Assembly (NCBI RefSeq): GCF_004362525.1
Contig: NZ_SNXS01000017.1
Span: 18,303-82,302 of the forward strand
From: Roseateles toxinivorans
GTDB taxonomy: Bacteria; Pseudomonadota; Gammaproteobacteria; Burkholderiales; Burkholderiaceae_C
Length of the DNA stretch: 64,000 bases
Direction: 5' to 3'
Shown: piece after piece, positions 35,394-44,394 of the stretch
Layout: each line of letters opens with the position of its first letter
Numbering within the stretch: the stretch's first letter is position 1
Made by a program: the position numbers and the translations under genes
The notes under the pieces: generated by a model
Told to the model about the DNA's origin: nothing
The model's input: the letters and a program-made list of their open reading frames with translations, nothing else
Database searches by the model: none

Positions 35394-35943
35394 ACGCATC
35401 GCCTGCGGCGGTGCGATGCTGCAACAGGTGCTGGTGCATCTCCACGGTCAGGCCTTCGATGCGCTCGGTAAGTTGCCTGGTCAGCTCGGTCAGCTGGGTG
35501 TTCTGGCGCAGCAGCTCCAGCATCTGATCGGCCTGCTGGGAGGCAATCAGCAGGCGCTGCTCGTTGGCTACGGCCAGGGCCTCACGATGCTGGGCGTCGG
35601 CCTCTGAGTGCACCTTGTCACGCGCCGCCTGGCGGGTCTGGGCCAGCAGTATCAGCGGCGCGGCATAGGCCGCCTGCAGGCTGAAGGCCAGGTTCAAGAG
35701 GATGAAGGGGTAGATGTCGAAGTGGGTCAGGCCCGACACATTGAGTGCGATCCAGACCACCACGATCAGCGTCTGGGCCCCCAGGAACAGCGGCGTGCCG
35801 AAGAAGCGCGCGAAGGCCTCGGCCCTCAGCGCAAAGGCATCATTGCCAAAGGTGGGGGCCAGGTGGGCATGGGGGCGGTGAAAGCGCAGATGGTCCACAT
35901 GGGTGTGGCCGGCGGGCTGCGCCTTGGCGTCAGTTGTTGACAT
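35341..35943 (-). CDS. DUF1003 membrane protein
   Basis: 200-residue protein with the DUF1003 core: FGTPLFLGAQTLIVVVWIALNVSG, FDIYPFILLNLAFSLQAAYAAPLILLAQ (two membrane spans), then ARDKVHSEADAQHR and a long helical region (LELLRQNTQLTELTRQLTERIEGL). Function of the family is unknown. The C-terminal Pro/Thr-rich tail is encoded opposite the end of the EAL gene. Confidence 0.9.
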   Translation of the reverse strand: MSTTDAKAQPAGHTHVDHLRFHRPHAHLAPTFGNDAFALRAEAFARFFGTPLFLGAQTLIVVVWIALNVSGLTHFDIYPFILLNLAFSLQAAYAAPLILLAQTRQAARDKVHSEADAQHREALAVANEQRLLIASQQADQMLELLRQNTQLTELTRQLTERIEGLTVEMHQHLLQHRTAAGDASTRPAAPPAPSTGTPGG

Positions 35944-36011
35944 GGGGCGTCCTCAATGGGTTCACCCGGCTCGTGCCGGGTGAGTTCCATCATGCGCCCA
36001 TCGCTCAGCGA

Positions 36012-36710
36012 TTATTCGTCGCGGCCACCAAAGATGCCCAGCAGCATCAGCAGCGACTGGAACACGTTGTAGATGCTCAGGTACACGCCCAGGGTGGCGG
36101 TGATGTAGTTGGTCTCATGGCCGTCTTGGACACGCTTCAGGTCATGCAGGATGAAGGCCGAGAAGATGCCGATGGCCAGCACCGACAGCGTGATCATCAG
36201 CGCGCTGGACTTCAGGAAGATGTTGGCAATGCCGGCCACCATCAACATGATGGCGCCGATGAACAGCCACTTGCCCATGGAGCTCAGGTCGCGCTTGATC
36301 ACCGAGGACAGCGAGGCCATGCCCAGGAAGATCGCGCCGGTGCCAGCAAAGGCCGTCATCACCAGGCTGGCGCCGTTGGACAGCCCCAGCACGGTGCCGA
36401 CCAGTCGTGCCAGCATCAGCCCCATGAAGAAGGTGAAGGCCAACAGCATCGGCACGCCAGCGGCCGAGTTCTTGGTTTTCTCGATCGCGAACATGAAGCC
36501 GAAGGCGCCCACCATGAAGACGACAAGGCCCATGCCGCCGGACATCATGCTGGCAATGCCGGTGGCAATACCCACCCAGGCGCCGAGCACCGTGGGCACC
36601 ATCGACAGGGCCAGCAGCCAGTAGGTGTTGCGCAGGGTGCGGTTGCGCTGCGCCGCCGTTTCGGCGCCGTAGGCAAAGCCGGTCTGGTAGGTCTGAACAG
36701 GGTTGTTCAT
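36012..36710 (-). CDS. Bax inhibitor-1/YccA-family membrane protein
   Basis: 232-residue protein with seven hydrophobic segments, the leading RNRTLRNTYWLLALSMVPT and the closing TLGVYLSIYNVFQSLLMLLGIFGG typical of bacterial BI-1 (YbhL/YccA) proteins. Family members affect membrane-protein turnover and ion leak. AAGGA precedes the ATG at 36708-36710. Confidence 0.93.
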   Translation of the reverse strand: MNNPVQTYQTGFAYGAETAAQRNRTLRNTYWLLALSMVPTVLGAWVGIATGIASMMSGGMGLVVFMVGAFGFMFAIEKTKNSAAGVPMLLAFTFFMGLMLARLVGTVLGLSNGASLVMTAFAGTGAIFLGMASLSSVIKRDLSSMGKWLFIGAIMLMVAGIANIFLKSSALMITLSVLAIGIFSAFILHDLKRVQDGHETNYITATLGVYLSIYNVFQSLLMLLGIFGGRDE

Positions 36711-36748
36711 GGCAAATCCTTTCGTGGGACGGTGAGGAACAGGGAACT

Positions 36749-37501
36749 TCAGGCGGTCTGGATCAGGGTGTGGCGCTTGGCTCGGGCCCGCAGGTTCAGT
36801 GCTTCCACGGCCAGCGAGAAGGCCATCGCGCCGTAGATATAGCCCTTGGGGATGTGCATGTCGAAGGCCTCGCCGGTCAGCGCCATGCCCACCATCACCA
36901 GGAAGGCCAGGGCCAGCACCTTGACCGACGGGTGTGCATCGACAAAGTCGCCGATCGGCTTGGCGGCAAACAGCATCACCGCGACCGAGGTGACGACGGC
37001 GGCCACCATCACGCCGATCTGATCGACCATGCCGACGGCGGTGATGACCGAGTCCAGCGAAAACACGATGTCGATCACGGCGATCTGGCCGACGATGGCC
37101 CACATCGCCTTGCGGCCGGCAGCCTTCAGGGCGACCGGGTCGCTCTCGCCGGGGCCGTCCTGTTCCTTGGCCTCGACTTCGACAAAGATTTCGTGCGAGG
37201 CCTTGTAGAGCAGGAACAGGCCACCGAACAGCAGCACCAGGTCACGGCCGCTGAAGCCATTGCCGGCGACGGTGAACAGGTCTTCGGTCAAGCCCATCAC
37301 CCAGCTCAGCGAGAACAGCAGCAGCAGGCGCGAGACCATCGCAAAGCCCAGGCCCAGGCGGCGGGCAAAGTCGCGCTGCTCCGGCGGCAACCGACCGACC
37401 AGGATGGAGATGAAGATGATGTTGTCCACGCCCAGGACGATTTCGAGGGCGGTGAGCATCGCAAATGCGATCCAGAGGTTCGGGTCAAGAAGGAATTCCA
37501 T
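36749..37501 (-). CDS. TerC-family integral membrane protein
   Basis: 250-residue protein with seven to eight spans and the metal-associated TerC motifs EIVLGVDNIIFISIL near the start and AVIDIVFSLDSVITAVGM in the middle. TerC relatives are linked to tellurite resistance and manganese export. The ATG at 37499-37501 is preferred because it gives the usual MEFLLDPNLW start. It lies downstream of the divergent nhaR gene by 77 bases. Confidence 0.93.
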   Translation of the reverse strand: MEFLLDPNLWIAFAMLTALEIVLGVDNIIFISILVGRLPPEQRDFARRLGLGFAMVSRLLLLFSLSWVMGLTEDLFTVAGNGFSGRDLVLLFGGLFLLYKASHEIFVEVEAKEQDGPGESDPVALKAAGRKAMWAIVGQIAVIDIVFSLDSVITAVGMVDQIGVMVAAVVTSVAVMLFAAKPIGDFVDAHPSVKVLALAFLVMVGMALTGEAFDMHIPKGYIYGAMAFSLAVEALNLRARAKRHTLIQTA

Positions 37502-37578
37502 AGCCTCGCACTCTAGGCCGCGCAACACTAAGCGTAAAGTCGTAGTTTCGGAAGCGTGACTTCGAGAAAGCAGAAGCA

Positions 37579-38478
37579 ATGAACTTCAAGCACCTCTATT
37601 ACTTCTGGGCCACGGCCAAGGCCGGAGGCATCATGCGCGCCGGTGAGCAGCTGCACACCACGCCGCAGACCCTGTCCACCCAGATCAAGCTGCTGGAAGA
37701 CCGCCTGGGCTGCGCTTTGTTCCGCAAGAGCGGGCGGCGCTTGGAGCTGACCAACGATGGCCGGGTGGCCCTGGGCTACGCCGAGCAGATCTTTGCGCTC
37801 AGCGCCGAGCTGGAGTCGGCCATCGGCAAGGCGCGCAGCGACCAGACGGTGCTGGAGTTCCGCGTCGGCATCGCCGACCAGGTGCCCAAGGCGATCGCCT
37901 ACCGGCTGCTGGAGCCGGCGCTGGACGGTCCCGGCCCGGTACGGCTGGTCTGCCACGAGGGCAAGATGCAGGATCTGCTGGCCCAGTTGTCGGTGCACCG
38001 GCTGGACATCGTGATTGCCGACGAGCCCATGGGCAAGCAGCTCAGCGTCAAGGCCTTCAGCCATGCGCTGGGCACGACGGCGATGAGCTTCTTCGCCGCG
38101 CCCTCGTTGAAGCGCACGCTCAAGGCCGAGTTTCCGCGCTGCCTGGACGGCGCGCCGATGCTGATACAGGGCGCCAGCTCGGCGATGCGCCAGCGCCTGG
38201 ACCTGTGGCTGGCCGAGCAGAGCCTGCGGCCGCGGTTGATCGGCGAGTTCGATGACGCGGCGCTGATGAAGGCCTTCGGCAGCGAGGGCCGCGGCGTCTT
38301 CATGTCGCCCACCGTGCTGGAGGCCGAGACCTGCGAGCAGTACGGCGTCAAGGTGCTGGGCCGCAGCGACGCGCTGGTGGAAGAGTTCTTCGCCATCTCG
38401 GTCGAGCGGCGCATCACCCACCCCTGCGTGGTGGCCATCACCGAGGCGGCGCGCAGCCAGTTCCTGGCCTCGCGCTGA
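37579..38478 (+). CDS. nhaR: LysR-family activator NhaR-like
   Basis: 299-residue LysR regulator. The N-terminus NFKHLYYFWATAKAGGIM with AGEQLHTTPQTLSTQIKLLE is the distinctive NhaR helix-turn-helix region. NhaR responds to sodium and activates nhaA in enteric bacteria; no nhaA is near, and the divergent partner here is terC. So the target may be terC or a gene elsewhere. Confidence 0.85.
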   Translation: MNFKHLYYFWATAKAGGIMRAGEQLHTTPQTLSTQIKLLEDRLGCALFRKSGRRLELTNDGRVALGYAEQIFALSAELESAIGKARSDQTVLEFRVGIADQVPKAIAYRLLEPALDGPGPVRLVCHEGKMQDLLAQLSVHRLDIVIADEPMGKQLSVKAFSHALGTTAMSFFAAPSLKRTLKAEFPRCLDGAPMLIQGASSAMRQRLDLWLAEQSLRPRLIGEFDDAALMKAFGSEGRGVFMSPTVLEAETCEQYGVKVLGRSDALVEEFFAISVERRITHPCVVAITEAARSQFLASR

Positions 38479-38481
38479 GCC

Positions 38482-38510
38482 TTGTTGATGTTGCGTGATT
38501 CCACTATAGT
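38482..38510 (+). promoter_or_regulatory. Possible promoter of the flavin monooxygenase operon
   Basis: TTGTTG (38482-38487) and TATAGT (38505-38510) are separated by 17 bases. A small inverted repeat TTGA-N6-TCAA (38510-38523) follows directly. The -10 is good and the -35 weak. Confidence 0.35.
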
Positions 38511-38542
38511 TGACGAAAATCAATCTAAGTGGACATTGCGAC

Positions 38543-39910
38543 ATGAGCCGAGAACTGCACGTCAACGCCTTCGACATGTGTTGTGTCGGCCATATCCAGC
38601 AGGGCCTGTGGCGCCATCCGCGTGACCGCTCGGCCAGCTATTTGGACATCCACTACTGGACCGACTACGCCCGCAAGCTGGAGGCCGGCCTGTTCGACGG
38701 CATCTTCTTCGCCGATGTGCTGGGCGTTTATGACGTCTATGGCGCCAGCCCCGATGCGGCGCTGCGCGGCGCGGTGCAGGTGCCGGTCAATGACCCGACC
38801 CTGATCATCCCGGCGATGGCCGCGGCGACAAAACACCTGGGCTTCGGGGTCACCAGCAACCTGACCTACGAAACGCCGTTTCTGTTCGCCCGGCGCATGT
38901 CCACGCTGGACCATCTGACCGCGGGCCGCATCGGCTGGAACATCGTCACCGGCTATCTGGACAGCGCCGCCCGCGCCGCCGGCTTCGCCGCCCAGACCGC
39001 GCACGATGACCGCTACGACCTGGCCGACGAGTACATGGCGCTGGTCTACAAGCTCTGGGAGGCCAGCTGGGAAGACGGCGCGGTGCAGGCCGACCGCGCG
39101 AGCGGGGTATACGCCGACCCGTCCAAGGTCCATGTCATCCACCACCACGGCAAGCAGTACCAGGTCGACGCGATGCATCTGTGCGAGCCCTCGCCGCAGC
39201 GCACACCGGTGCTCTACCAGGCCGGTTCTTCGACCCGCGGCCGGCAGTTTGCCGCCACGCACGCCGAATGCGTGTTCGTCAACGGCCATTCCAAAGCGGG
39301 GGTGAAGGGCATCGTCTCGGACATCCGCGCGCAATCCTTGCAGCGTGGCCGTGCCGCCGGCGACATCAAGGTCTTTCTCGGCGCCACCGTCGTCACCGGC
39401 CGCACCGACGCCGAAGCGCAGGACAAGTTCGAGGACTATCGGCGCTATGTCAGCTCCGAGGCGGCGCTGGTCCATGCCGCCGCGTCGATGGGCATAGATC
39501 TGGCGAAGTTCGACATCGACGAGCCGGTCGAGACGCAGAAGAGCCAGGCCATCGTGTCGAATATCGAGGCGATGACGCGTACCGCCGGCCCGCAATGGAC
39601 GCGCCGAAAGCTGCTGGAGCAGATGGTGCTTGGCAGCCGCCAGCCGCCCTGGATAGGCTCGGCCGACAAGATCGCCGACCTGATGATGGCCTGGGCCGAC
39701 GAGGCCGATGTCGATGGCTTCAATCTGTCGCGCACCGTGGTGCCCGAGTGCTTCGACGACTTCACCCAACTGATCGTGCCCATCCTGCAGGAGCGCGGCG
39801 CCTACAAGACCGGCTACCGGGAGGGCACCCTGCGCGACAAGCTGTTCGGCACCGCGCGACTGCCGGCGCGCCATGCGGCGCACCATGCCACACATCAGCA
39901 GCGTCGCTGA
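38543..39910 (+). CDS. FMN-dependent monooxygenase of the NtaA/SnaA/DszA family
   Basis: 455-residue luciferase-like TIM-barrel monooxygenase that uses FMNH2 supplied by a separate reductase. Family motifs: HVNAFDMCCVGHIQQGLWRHP, GLFDGIFFADVLGVYDVY, FLFARRMSTLDHLTAGRIGWNIVTGYL and PVLYQAGSSTRGRQFAA. Relatives cleave C-N or C-S bonds (nitrilotriacetate, dibenzothiophene sulfone). The ATG at 38543 is preferred over an upstream TTG at 38510. The reductase gene follows by nine bases. Substrate unknown. Confidence 0.92.
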   Translation: MSRELHVNAFDMCCVGHIQQGLWRHPRDRSASYLDIHYWTDYARKLEAGLFDGIFFADVLGVYDVYGASPDAALRGAVQVPVNDPTLIIPAMAAATKHLGFGVTSNLTYETPFLFARRMSTLDHLTAGRIGWNIVTGYLDSAARAAGFAAQTAHDDRYDLADEYMALVYKLWEASWEDGAVQADRASGVYADPSKVHVIHHHGKQYQVDAMHLCEPSPQRTPVLYQAGSSTRGRQFAATHAECVFVNGHSKAGVKGIVSDIRAQSLQRGRAAGDIKVFLGATVVTGRTDAEAQDKFEDYRRYVSSEAALVHAAASMGIDLAKFDIDEPVETQKSQAIVSNIEAMTRTAGPQWTRRKLLEQMVLGSRQPPWIGSADKIADLMMAWADEADVDGFNLSRTVVPECFDDFTQLIVPILQERGAYKTGYREGTLRDKLFGTARLPARHAAHHATHQQRR

Positions 39911-39919
39911 GGCCGGGCC

Positions 39920-40432
39920 ATGCAAGTCAACAAGCTGCAGTACCGCCAGGCCATGTCCAGCCTCGGCGCGGCCGTCAATGTGGTGACCAGCGAGGGGCCA
40001 ATGGGCAGCTCCAGCCGCGCCGGCTGCACCGTCTCGGCCGTGTGCAGCGTGACCGATGAGCCGCCCACGGTGATGGTCTGCATCAATCGCGACAGCCGCA
40101 ATGCCGCCGCGTTTCGCGACAGCGGCGCGCTGTGCGTCAATGTCGTCAGCGCCGATCAGCAGGGCCTGGCCCAGCTGTTCTCGGATCGGGACGTGCCGGT
40201 CGATGCGCGTTTCGCGGCCGCGCGCTGGAGCCGTCTTGCCACCGGTGCGCCGGTGCTGGACGACGCGCTGGCCTCGCTGGACTGCGAGATCCGCTCGGTC
40301 ACCACGGTCGGCACGCACGATATGTTTCTCTGCGAGGTCAAGGCCCTGCGCATGGCCGACAGTGGCGATGCCCTGATCTACTTCGGCCGGCACTTCCACC
40401 GGCTGGCCGCACCGGTGAGTTCGGTGCCTTGA
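39920..40432 (+). CDS. Flavin reductase (NtaB/HpaC-type)
   Basis: 170-residue flavin reductase domain protein: RQAMSSLGAAVNVVTSEGP, GCTVSAVCSVTDEPPTVMVCINRDS, SGALCVNVV and CEIRSVTTVGTHDMFLCEV. It reduces FMN with NAD(P)H for the monooxygenase encoded just upstream. Normal length; no defect seen. Confidence 0.93.
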   Translation: MQVNKLQYRQAMSSLGAAVNVVTSEGPMGSSSRAGCTVSAVCSVTDEPPTVMVCINRDSRNAAAFRDSGALCVNVVSADQQGLAQLFSDRDVPVDARFAAARWSRLATGAPVLDDALASLDCEIRSVTTVGTHDMFLCEVKALRMADSGDALIYFGRHFHRLAAPVSSVP

Positions 40433-40440
40433 ACGCGGTC

Positions 40441-41643
40441 ATGCCCGGCAAGCGCGGCGCGATGGCGGTGCTGCTGCTGTGCCAGGTCGGCACGATGACG
40501 GTCTGGTTCTCATCGGCCTCGGTCGTCGCCCTGGTCAAGCAAAGCCAGGCGCTGACGCCGCTGCAGGCCGCGCTGCTGACCAGCTCGGTGCAGATCGGCT
40601 TCGTGCTGGGCACGCTGACCAGTGCGCTTCTGCAGCTGGCCGACCGACTCGACCCCAAGCGCCTGTTCATGAGCTGCGCACTGACCGCCGCCGCGGCCAC
40701 CGCCGTGCTGGCCCTGCTGGAGCCCGTCAGCCCGCTGGTGTTCGCACTGCGCCTCCTGACCGGTGCCTGCATGGCCGGCGTCTATCCGGTCGGCATGCGC
40801 CTGGCCGCCACCTGGGCCAGGGGCGATCTGGGCCTGCTGGTTGGTTTTCTGGTGGGCGCGCTGACCCTGGGCTCGGCCAGCCCGCACGCGCTGGCGGCCT
40901 GGGTGCAGGCCGACTGGCGCGTCGTCTATGGCGTGGCGGCGGCCTGTGCGGCGCTGTCTGCTCTTGGCATCCGCTGGTTCACCGTCGGCCCCAACCATGC
41001 GCGTGCTGCCAGCGTCCATTTCGGCCAGATGCTGGAAGCCTGGAGGCGGCCCGCGCTGCGCTTGGCCAATCTCGGCTATCTGGGCCATATGTGGGAGCTG
41101 TATGCGATGTGGGCCTGGCTGGCGGTGTTCCTGACTGCCAGCTTCGAGGCCGTGGGCATGACCAACGCCAAGCACTTCGCCGCACTGCTGACCTTTGCCG
41201 CCATCGCCGCCGGAGCCCCCGGTGCCTGGCTCGGCGGCGTGCTGGCCGACCGCTACGGCCGCACCGCGCTGACCACCGGCGCGATGGCCATCAGCGCTGG
41301 CTGCGCGCTCTTGATGGGATGGATGTTCGCCGCGCCGCCCTGGCTGGTCGCCGTTGTGGCGGTGGTCTGGGGCGTGTCGGTGATCGCCGACTCGGCCCAG
41401 TTCTCGGCCTCGATCGCCGAGCTCAGCGAGCCGCAGAACGTCGGCACGATGTTGACGGCGCAGACCTGCGCCGGGTTCTCGCTGACCCTGGTCAGCATCC
41501 ATCTGGTGCCCGAGCTGGTGGCCTGGGCGGGGTGGACGGTGGCGTTCGGTGTGTTGGCGTTGGGGCCGATGGCGGGGTGTGTGGCGATGCTGCGTTTGCG
41601 GCAGCGCCCGGAGGCGTTGCGGATGGCGGGCGGCAGGCGCTGA
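40441..41643 (+). CDS. MFS transporter
   Basis: 400-residue major facilitator with about 12 hydrophobic segments. RLLTGACMAGVYPVGMRLAATW and GGVLADRYGRTAL match the conserved loops of the two halves. It follows the flavin reductase by eight bases and probably moves the substrate or product of the monooxygenase pair. ATG at 40441 chosen; the frame continues upstream into the reductase gene. Confidence 0.9.
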   Translation: MPGKRGAMAVLLLCQVGTMTVWFSSASVVALVKQSQALTPLQAALLTSSVQIGFVLGTLTSALLQLADRLDPKRLFMSCALTAAAATAVLALLEPVSPLVFALRLLTGACMAGVYPVGMRLAATWARGDLGLLVGFLVGALTLGSASPHALAAWVQADWRVVYGVAAACAALSALGIRWFTVGPNHARAASVHFGQMLEAWRRPALRLANLGYLGHMWELYAMWAWLAVFLTASFEAVGMTNAKHFAALLTFAAIAAGAPGAWLGGVLADRYGRTALTTGAMAISAGCALLMGWMFAAPPWLVAVVAVVWGVSVIADSAQFSASIAELSEPQNVGTMLTAQTCAGFSLTLVSIHLVPELVAWAGWTVAFGVLALGPMAGCVAMLRLRQRPEALRMAGGRR

Positions 41644-41644
41644 C

Positions 41645-42205
41645 TCAGCGCCTCACCAACGCAATCAAATAACGGCAGGGCAGATCCCCAGGATTGACAA
41701 ACACACAATCCTCCGGCGCCCCCAGCTGCAGGCAATCCCCCGCTTCGAGCCTATGCTCGACCGAACCCTCGATGAACAGCAGCGTGTTCTCCATCACCAG
41801 GATCTGCTCATGCTGGAAGCTGAACGCGCTGGCCGGGTAGGGCACGCGCACGCCGGCCGGTAGCTCGACCTCCAGCAGTTCCAGCACACCGCCGCCGCTG
41901 GGCGAGATCGAGCGGCGGGTGTAGCCGGTCTCGGGGTCTTGCCAGACGGTTTGCGTGCTGCGGCGGCTGACGCGCTCGGTGGACTGCTCGGCCAGGGCCA
42001 GCAGGGCCGACAGGGCCAGGCCCAGGGCGCCGGACAGGCGGCCCAGCACGGTGGCCGTGGGGCTGGCCTCGCCGCGTTCGATCTTGCTGATCATCGCCTT
42101 GGACACGCCGGCCCGCTCGGCCAGCTCGGCCAGCGACCAGCCGCGTTGCGTGCGCTCCAGCTTGATGTGCAGGCCTATGGCCGCGCTGGGGTCGGTCATC
42201 ATCAT
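41645..42205 (-). CDS. XRE-family regulator with cupin domain
   Basis: 186-residue regulator. HTH at about residues 9-65 (LHIKLERTQRGWSLAELAERAGVSKAMISKIERGEASPTATVLGRL), then a cupin sensor (about 105-180: PYPASAFSFQHEQILVMENTLLFIEGSVEHRLEAGDCLQL). ATG at 42203-42205 (MMMTDPS) overlaps the CWC gene's TGA. As the last gene of the malonate operon it may tune the operon or sense a carboxylate (inference). Confidence 0.88.
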   Translation of the reverse strand: MMMTDPSAAIGLHIKLERTQRGWSLAELAERAGVSKAMISKIERGEASPTATVLGRLSGALGLALSALLALAEQSTERVSRRSTQTVWQDPETGYTRRSISPSGGGVLELLEVELPAGVRVPYPASAFSFQHEQILVMENTLLFIEGSVEHRLEAGDCLQLGAPEDCVFVNPGDLPCRYLIALVRR

Positions 42206-42408
42206 TGCTGGGCGGCTGCGGCCTGGTCCTTCAGCTGCTTCAGGCAAGCGACGCACAGGCAGCTGCGGTACTGCGCGGCCAGTTGCTCGCGCAGGCCGGG
42301 CGTGAGCTGCATGTCGAAGCAGTCGCAGCGGGCGTCGGCCACACCGCAGTGAAAGGGCAGGCCGCAGCGCGGGCAGGCGCTGTTATCAGATGACGGCTGC
42401 GAACTCAC
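42202..42408 (-). CDS. Cysteine-rich CWC family protein
   Basis: 68-residue protein with eight Cys in the CWC pattern: CPRCGLPFHCGVADARCDCFDM and, later, YRSCLCVACL. Likely binds a metal; function unknown. GTG start at 42406-42408 forms a GTGA overlap with matB, and its own TGA overlaps the regulator start, so it is translated as part of the operon. Confidence 0.85.
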   Translation of the reverse strand: MSSQPSSDNSACPRCGLPFHCGVADARCDCFDMQLTPGLREQLAAQYRSCLCVACLKQLKDQAAAAQQ

Positions 42409-43937
42409 GCGAACAGGCCCTTGTGCTGGTCGCGCAGCAGGTTCTTCTGCACCTTGCCCATCGTGTTGCGCGGCAGCTCGCTGACGACGAACACCTGCTT
42501 GGGGACCTTGAAGTTGGCGATCTGCGACTTCAAGCTGGCGGCAATCTGCGCCCCGTCCAGCGCCGCGCCGGGCTTGGCCACGACGACGGCGACCACCGCC
42601 TCGCCGAAGTCCTTGTGCGGTACGCCGATCACGGCCGACTCGTTGACGCCGGCCATGTCATTGATATAGCCCTCGATCTCGGCCGGGTAGACGTTGTAGC
42701 CGCCGCTGATGATCAGGTCCTTGCTGCGGCCGACGATGGTCACATAGCCTTGCGTGTCGATGCGGCCGACGTCGCCGGTCTTGAACCAGCCGTCGGCGGT
42801 GAACTCTTCCTTGGTCTTCTCGGGCATGCGCCAGTAGCCGACGAACACGTTCGGCCCCTTGACCTCGATGCCGCCGATCTCGCCGGTGGGGCAGGGCTGG
42901 CCCTTGTCATCGCGCACCCGCAGGCCCACGCCGGGCAGCGGGAAGCCCACCGTGCCGCCGCGGCGTGCCCCATCCTTGGCGTGGTAGGGGTTGCTGGTCA
43001 GCATCACCGTCTCGCTCATGCCGTAGCGCTCCAGGATCTGGTGGCCGGTACGGGCGAGGAACTCGTTGAAGGTCTCGATCAGCATGGGCGCCGAGCCGCT
43101 GATGAAGAGGCGCATGTTCCGGCAGGCCTCCTTGCCGAACGAGGGTTCGCCGAGCAGGCGCACATACAGCGTCGGCACGCCCATGAAGACAGTGGCCTCG
43201 GGCAGCTTGGCAATCACCGCGCGCGGGTCGAAGCGGGCGAACCAGATCATCTTGCTGCCGTTGAGCAGGGCGCCATGGGAGGCGACGAACAGGCCGTGCA
43301 CATGGAAGATGGGCAGCGCGTGTATCAGCACGTCGCCAGCCTTCCAGCCCCAGTAGTCCTTCAGCACCAGGGCATTGCTGAGCATATTGCCGTGGGTCAG
43401 CATCGCGCCCTTGCTGCGCCCGGTAGTGCCGCTGGTGTAGAGGATGGCGGCCAGCTCGTCCGCGCCCTTGACCACGGTGTTGTGCTGGTCCGATTGATGG
43501 GCGGCGCGCTCCAGCAGGCTGCCGGTGCGATCCTCATTCAGGGTGAACACATGCTCGGTGCCGGCATTGAAGGCGATCTTGCTGACCCAGCCGAAGTTCT
43601 TGCCCGAGCAGACGACGACGGCCGGCTCGGCATTGCCGACGAAGTATTCGATCTCGGCCGCCTGGTAGGCGGTGTTCAGCGGCAGGAAGACATAGCCGGC
43701 ACGCAGCACGGCCAGGTACAGCATCAGCGCCTCGACCGACTTCTCGGTCTGCACCGCCACGCGGCTGCCCGCAGGCAGGTCCAGCGAGGCCAGCAGATTG
43801 GCCATCATCGCGGTGGCGCGGTCGATGTCGCGCCAGCTGTAGTTCAGCCCCGGCTGATCGGCCACCTCGATGGCGGTCTGGTCCAGGTCGGCGGGGAAGT
43901 TGGCACGCAGCGCGGCGAACAGATTGGCGTTGGGCAT
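42405..43937 (-). CDS. matB: Malonyl-CoA synthetase
   Basis: 510-residue acyl-CoA ligase that activates malonate with ATP and CoA. Core motifs: AAILYTSGTTGRSKGAMLTHGNMLSNAL, HALPIFHVHGLFVA, LFISGSAPML, YGMSETVMLTSNPY, GFPLPGVGLRV, GWFKTGDVGRID and LPRNTMGKVQKNLLR. These long stretches match characterised MatB closely. It is in the same operon as malonyl-CoA decarboxylase, so malonate is converted via malonyl-CoA to acetyl-CoA. Confidence 0.93.
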   Translation of the reverse strand: MPNANLFAALRANFPADLDQTAIEVADQPGLNYSWRDIDRATAMMANLLASLDLPAGSRVAVQTEKSVEALMLYLAVLRAGYVFLPLNTAYQAAEIEYFVGNAEPAVVVCSGKNFGWVSKIAFNAGTEHVFTLNEDRTGSLLERAAHQSDQHNTVVKGADELAAILYTSGTTGRSKGAMLTHGNMLSNALVLKDYWGWKAGDVLIHALPIFHVHGLFVASHGALLNGSKMIWFARFDPRAVIAKLPEATVFMGVPTLYVRLLGEPSFGKEACRNMRLFISGSAPMLIETFNEFLARTGHQILERYGMSETVMLTSNPYHAKDGARRGGTVGFPLPGVGLRVRDDKGQPCPTGEIGGIEVKGPNVFVGYWRMPEKTKEEFTADGWFKTGDVGRIDTQGYVTIVGRSKDLIISGGYNVYPAEIEGYINDMAGVNESAVIGVPHKDFGEAVVAVVVAKPGAALDGAQIAASLKSQIANFKVPKQVFVVSELPRNTMGKVQKNLLRDQHKGLFA

Positions 43938-43957
43938 GGTGAAGTCGAATCGTGTGG

Positions 43958-44389
43958 TCAGTTTAGGTGCAAGAGCACATAGTCCTGCGCGTCGGCCGGC
44001 TGGGCGGCGGCTGCCGTCCAGCCGTGGCGGGCATAGAAGGCCAGCGCGGCTCTGTTCTTCAGCACGCATTTCAAGGCGGCGGGGCGATGGCTCAGGCCGG
44101 CCAGGCAGGCCTGCAGCAGCGCACGGCCGATGCCGCGGCCGTGAAACGCCGGGTCCACGTACAGGTGGTGGATGAAGGCATGGTCTCGCTGGCTGGAGAT
44201 AAAGCCCAGCAGTCGCTCGCCGCGGCAGGCCACCAGCATCCACTCACCGGCACTGTCGGCAGCGAGGCTGATGGGCAGCGCACGCCAGGGGAAGGCATGG
44301 GCGTAGGCGCGCAGATAGATGTCGTGCAGTGCCACGGCATCGGCCGGGCGGGCTTCGCGAACCGTGCAGTCAGCCAGCGTCTCGCTCAC
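43958..44389 (-). CDS. GNAT-family acetyltransferase in the malonate operon
   Basis: 143-residue acetyltransferase: CTVREARPADAVALHDIY, HHLYVDPAFHGRGIGRALLQACL (acetyl-CoA loop) and NRAALAFYARHGW. A GTG at 44387-44389 is the start, five bases after the binding-protein stop. Target unknown; operon position suggests it modifies a protein or metabolite of malonate use, possibly acyl-CoA related. Confidence 0.82.
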   Translation of the reverse strand: MSETLADCTVREARPADAVALHDIYLRAYAHAFPWRALPISLAADSAGEWMLVACRGERLLGFISSQRDHAFIHHLYVDPAFHGRGIGRALLQACLAGLSHRPAALKCVLKNRAALAFYARHGWTAAAAQPADAQDYVLLHLN

Positions 44390-44394
44390 CGGAT

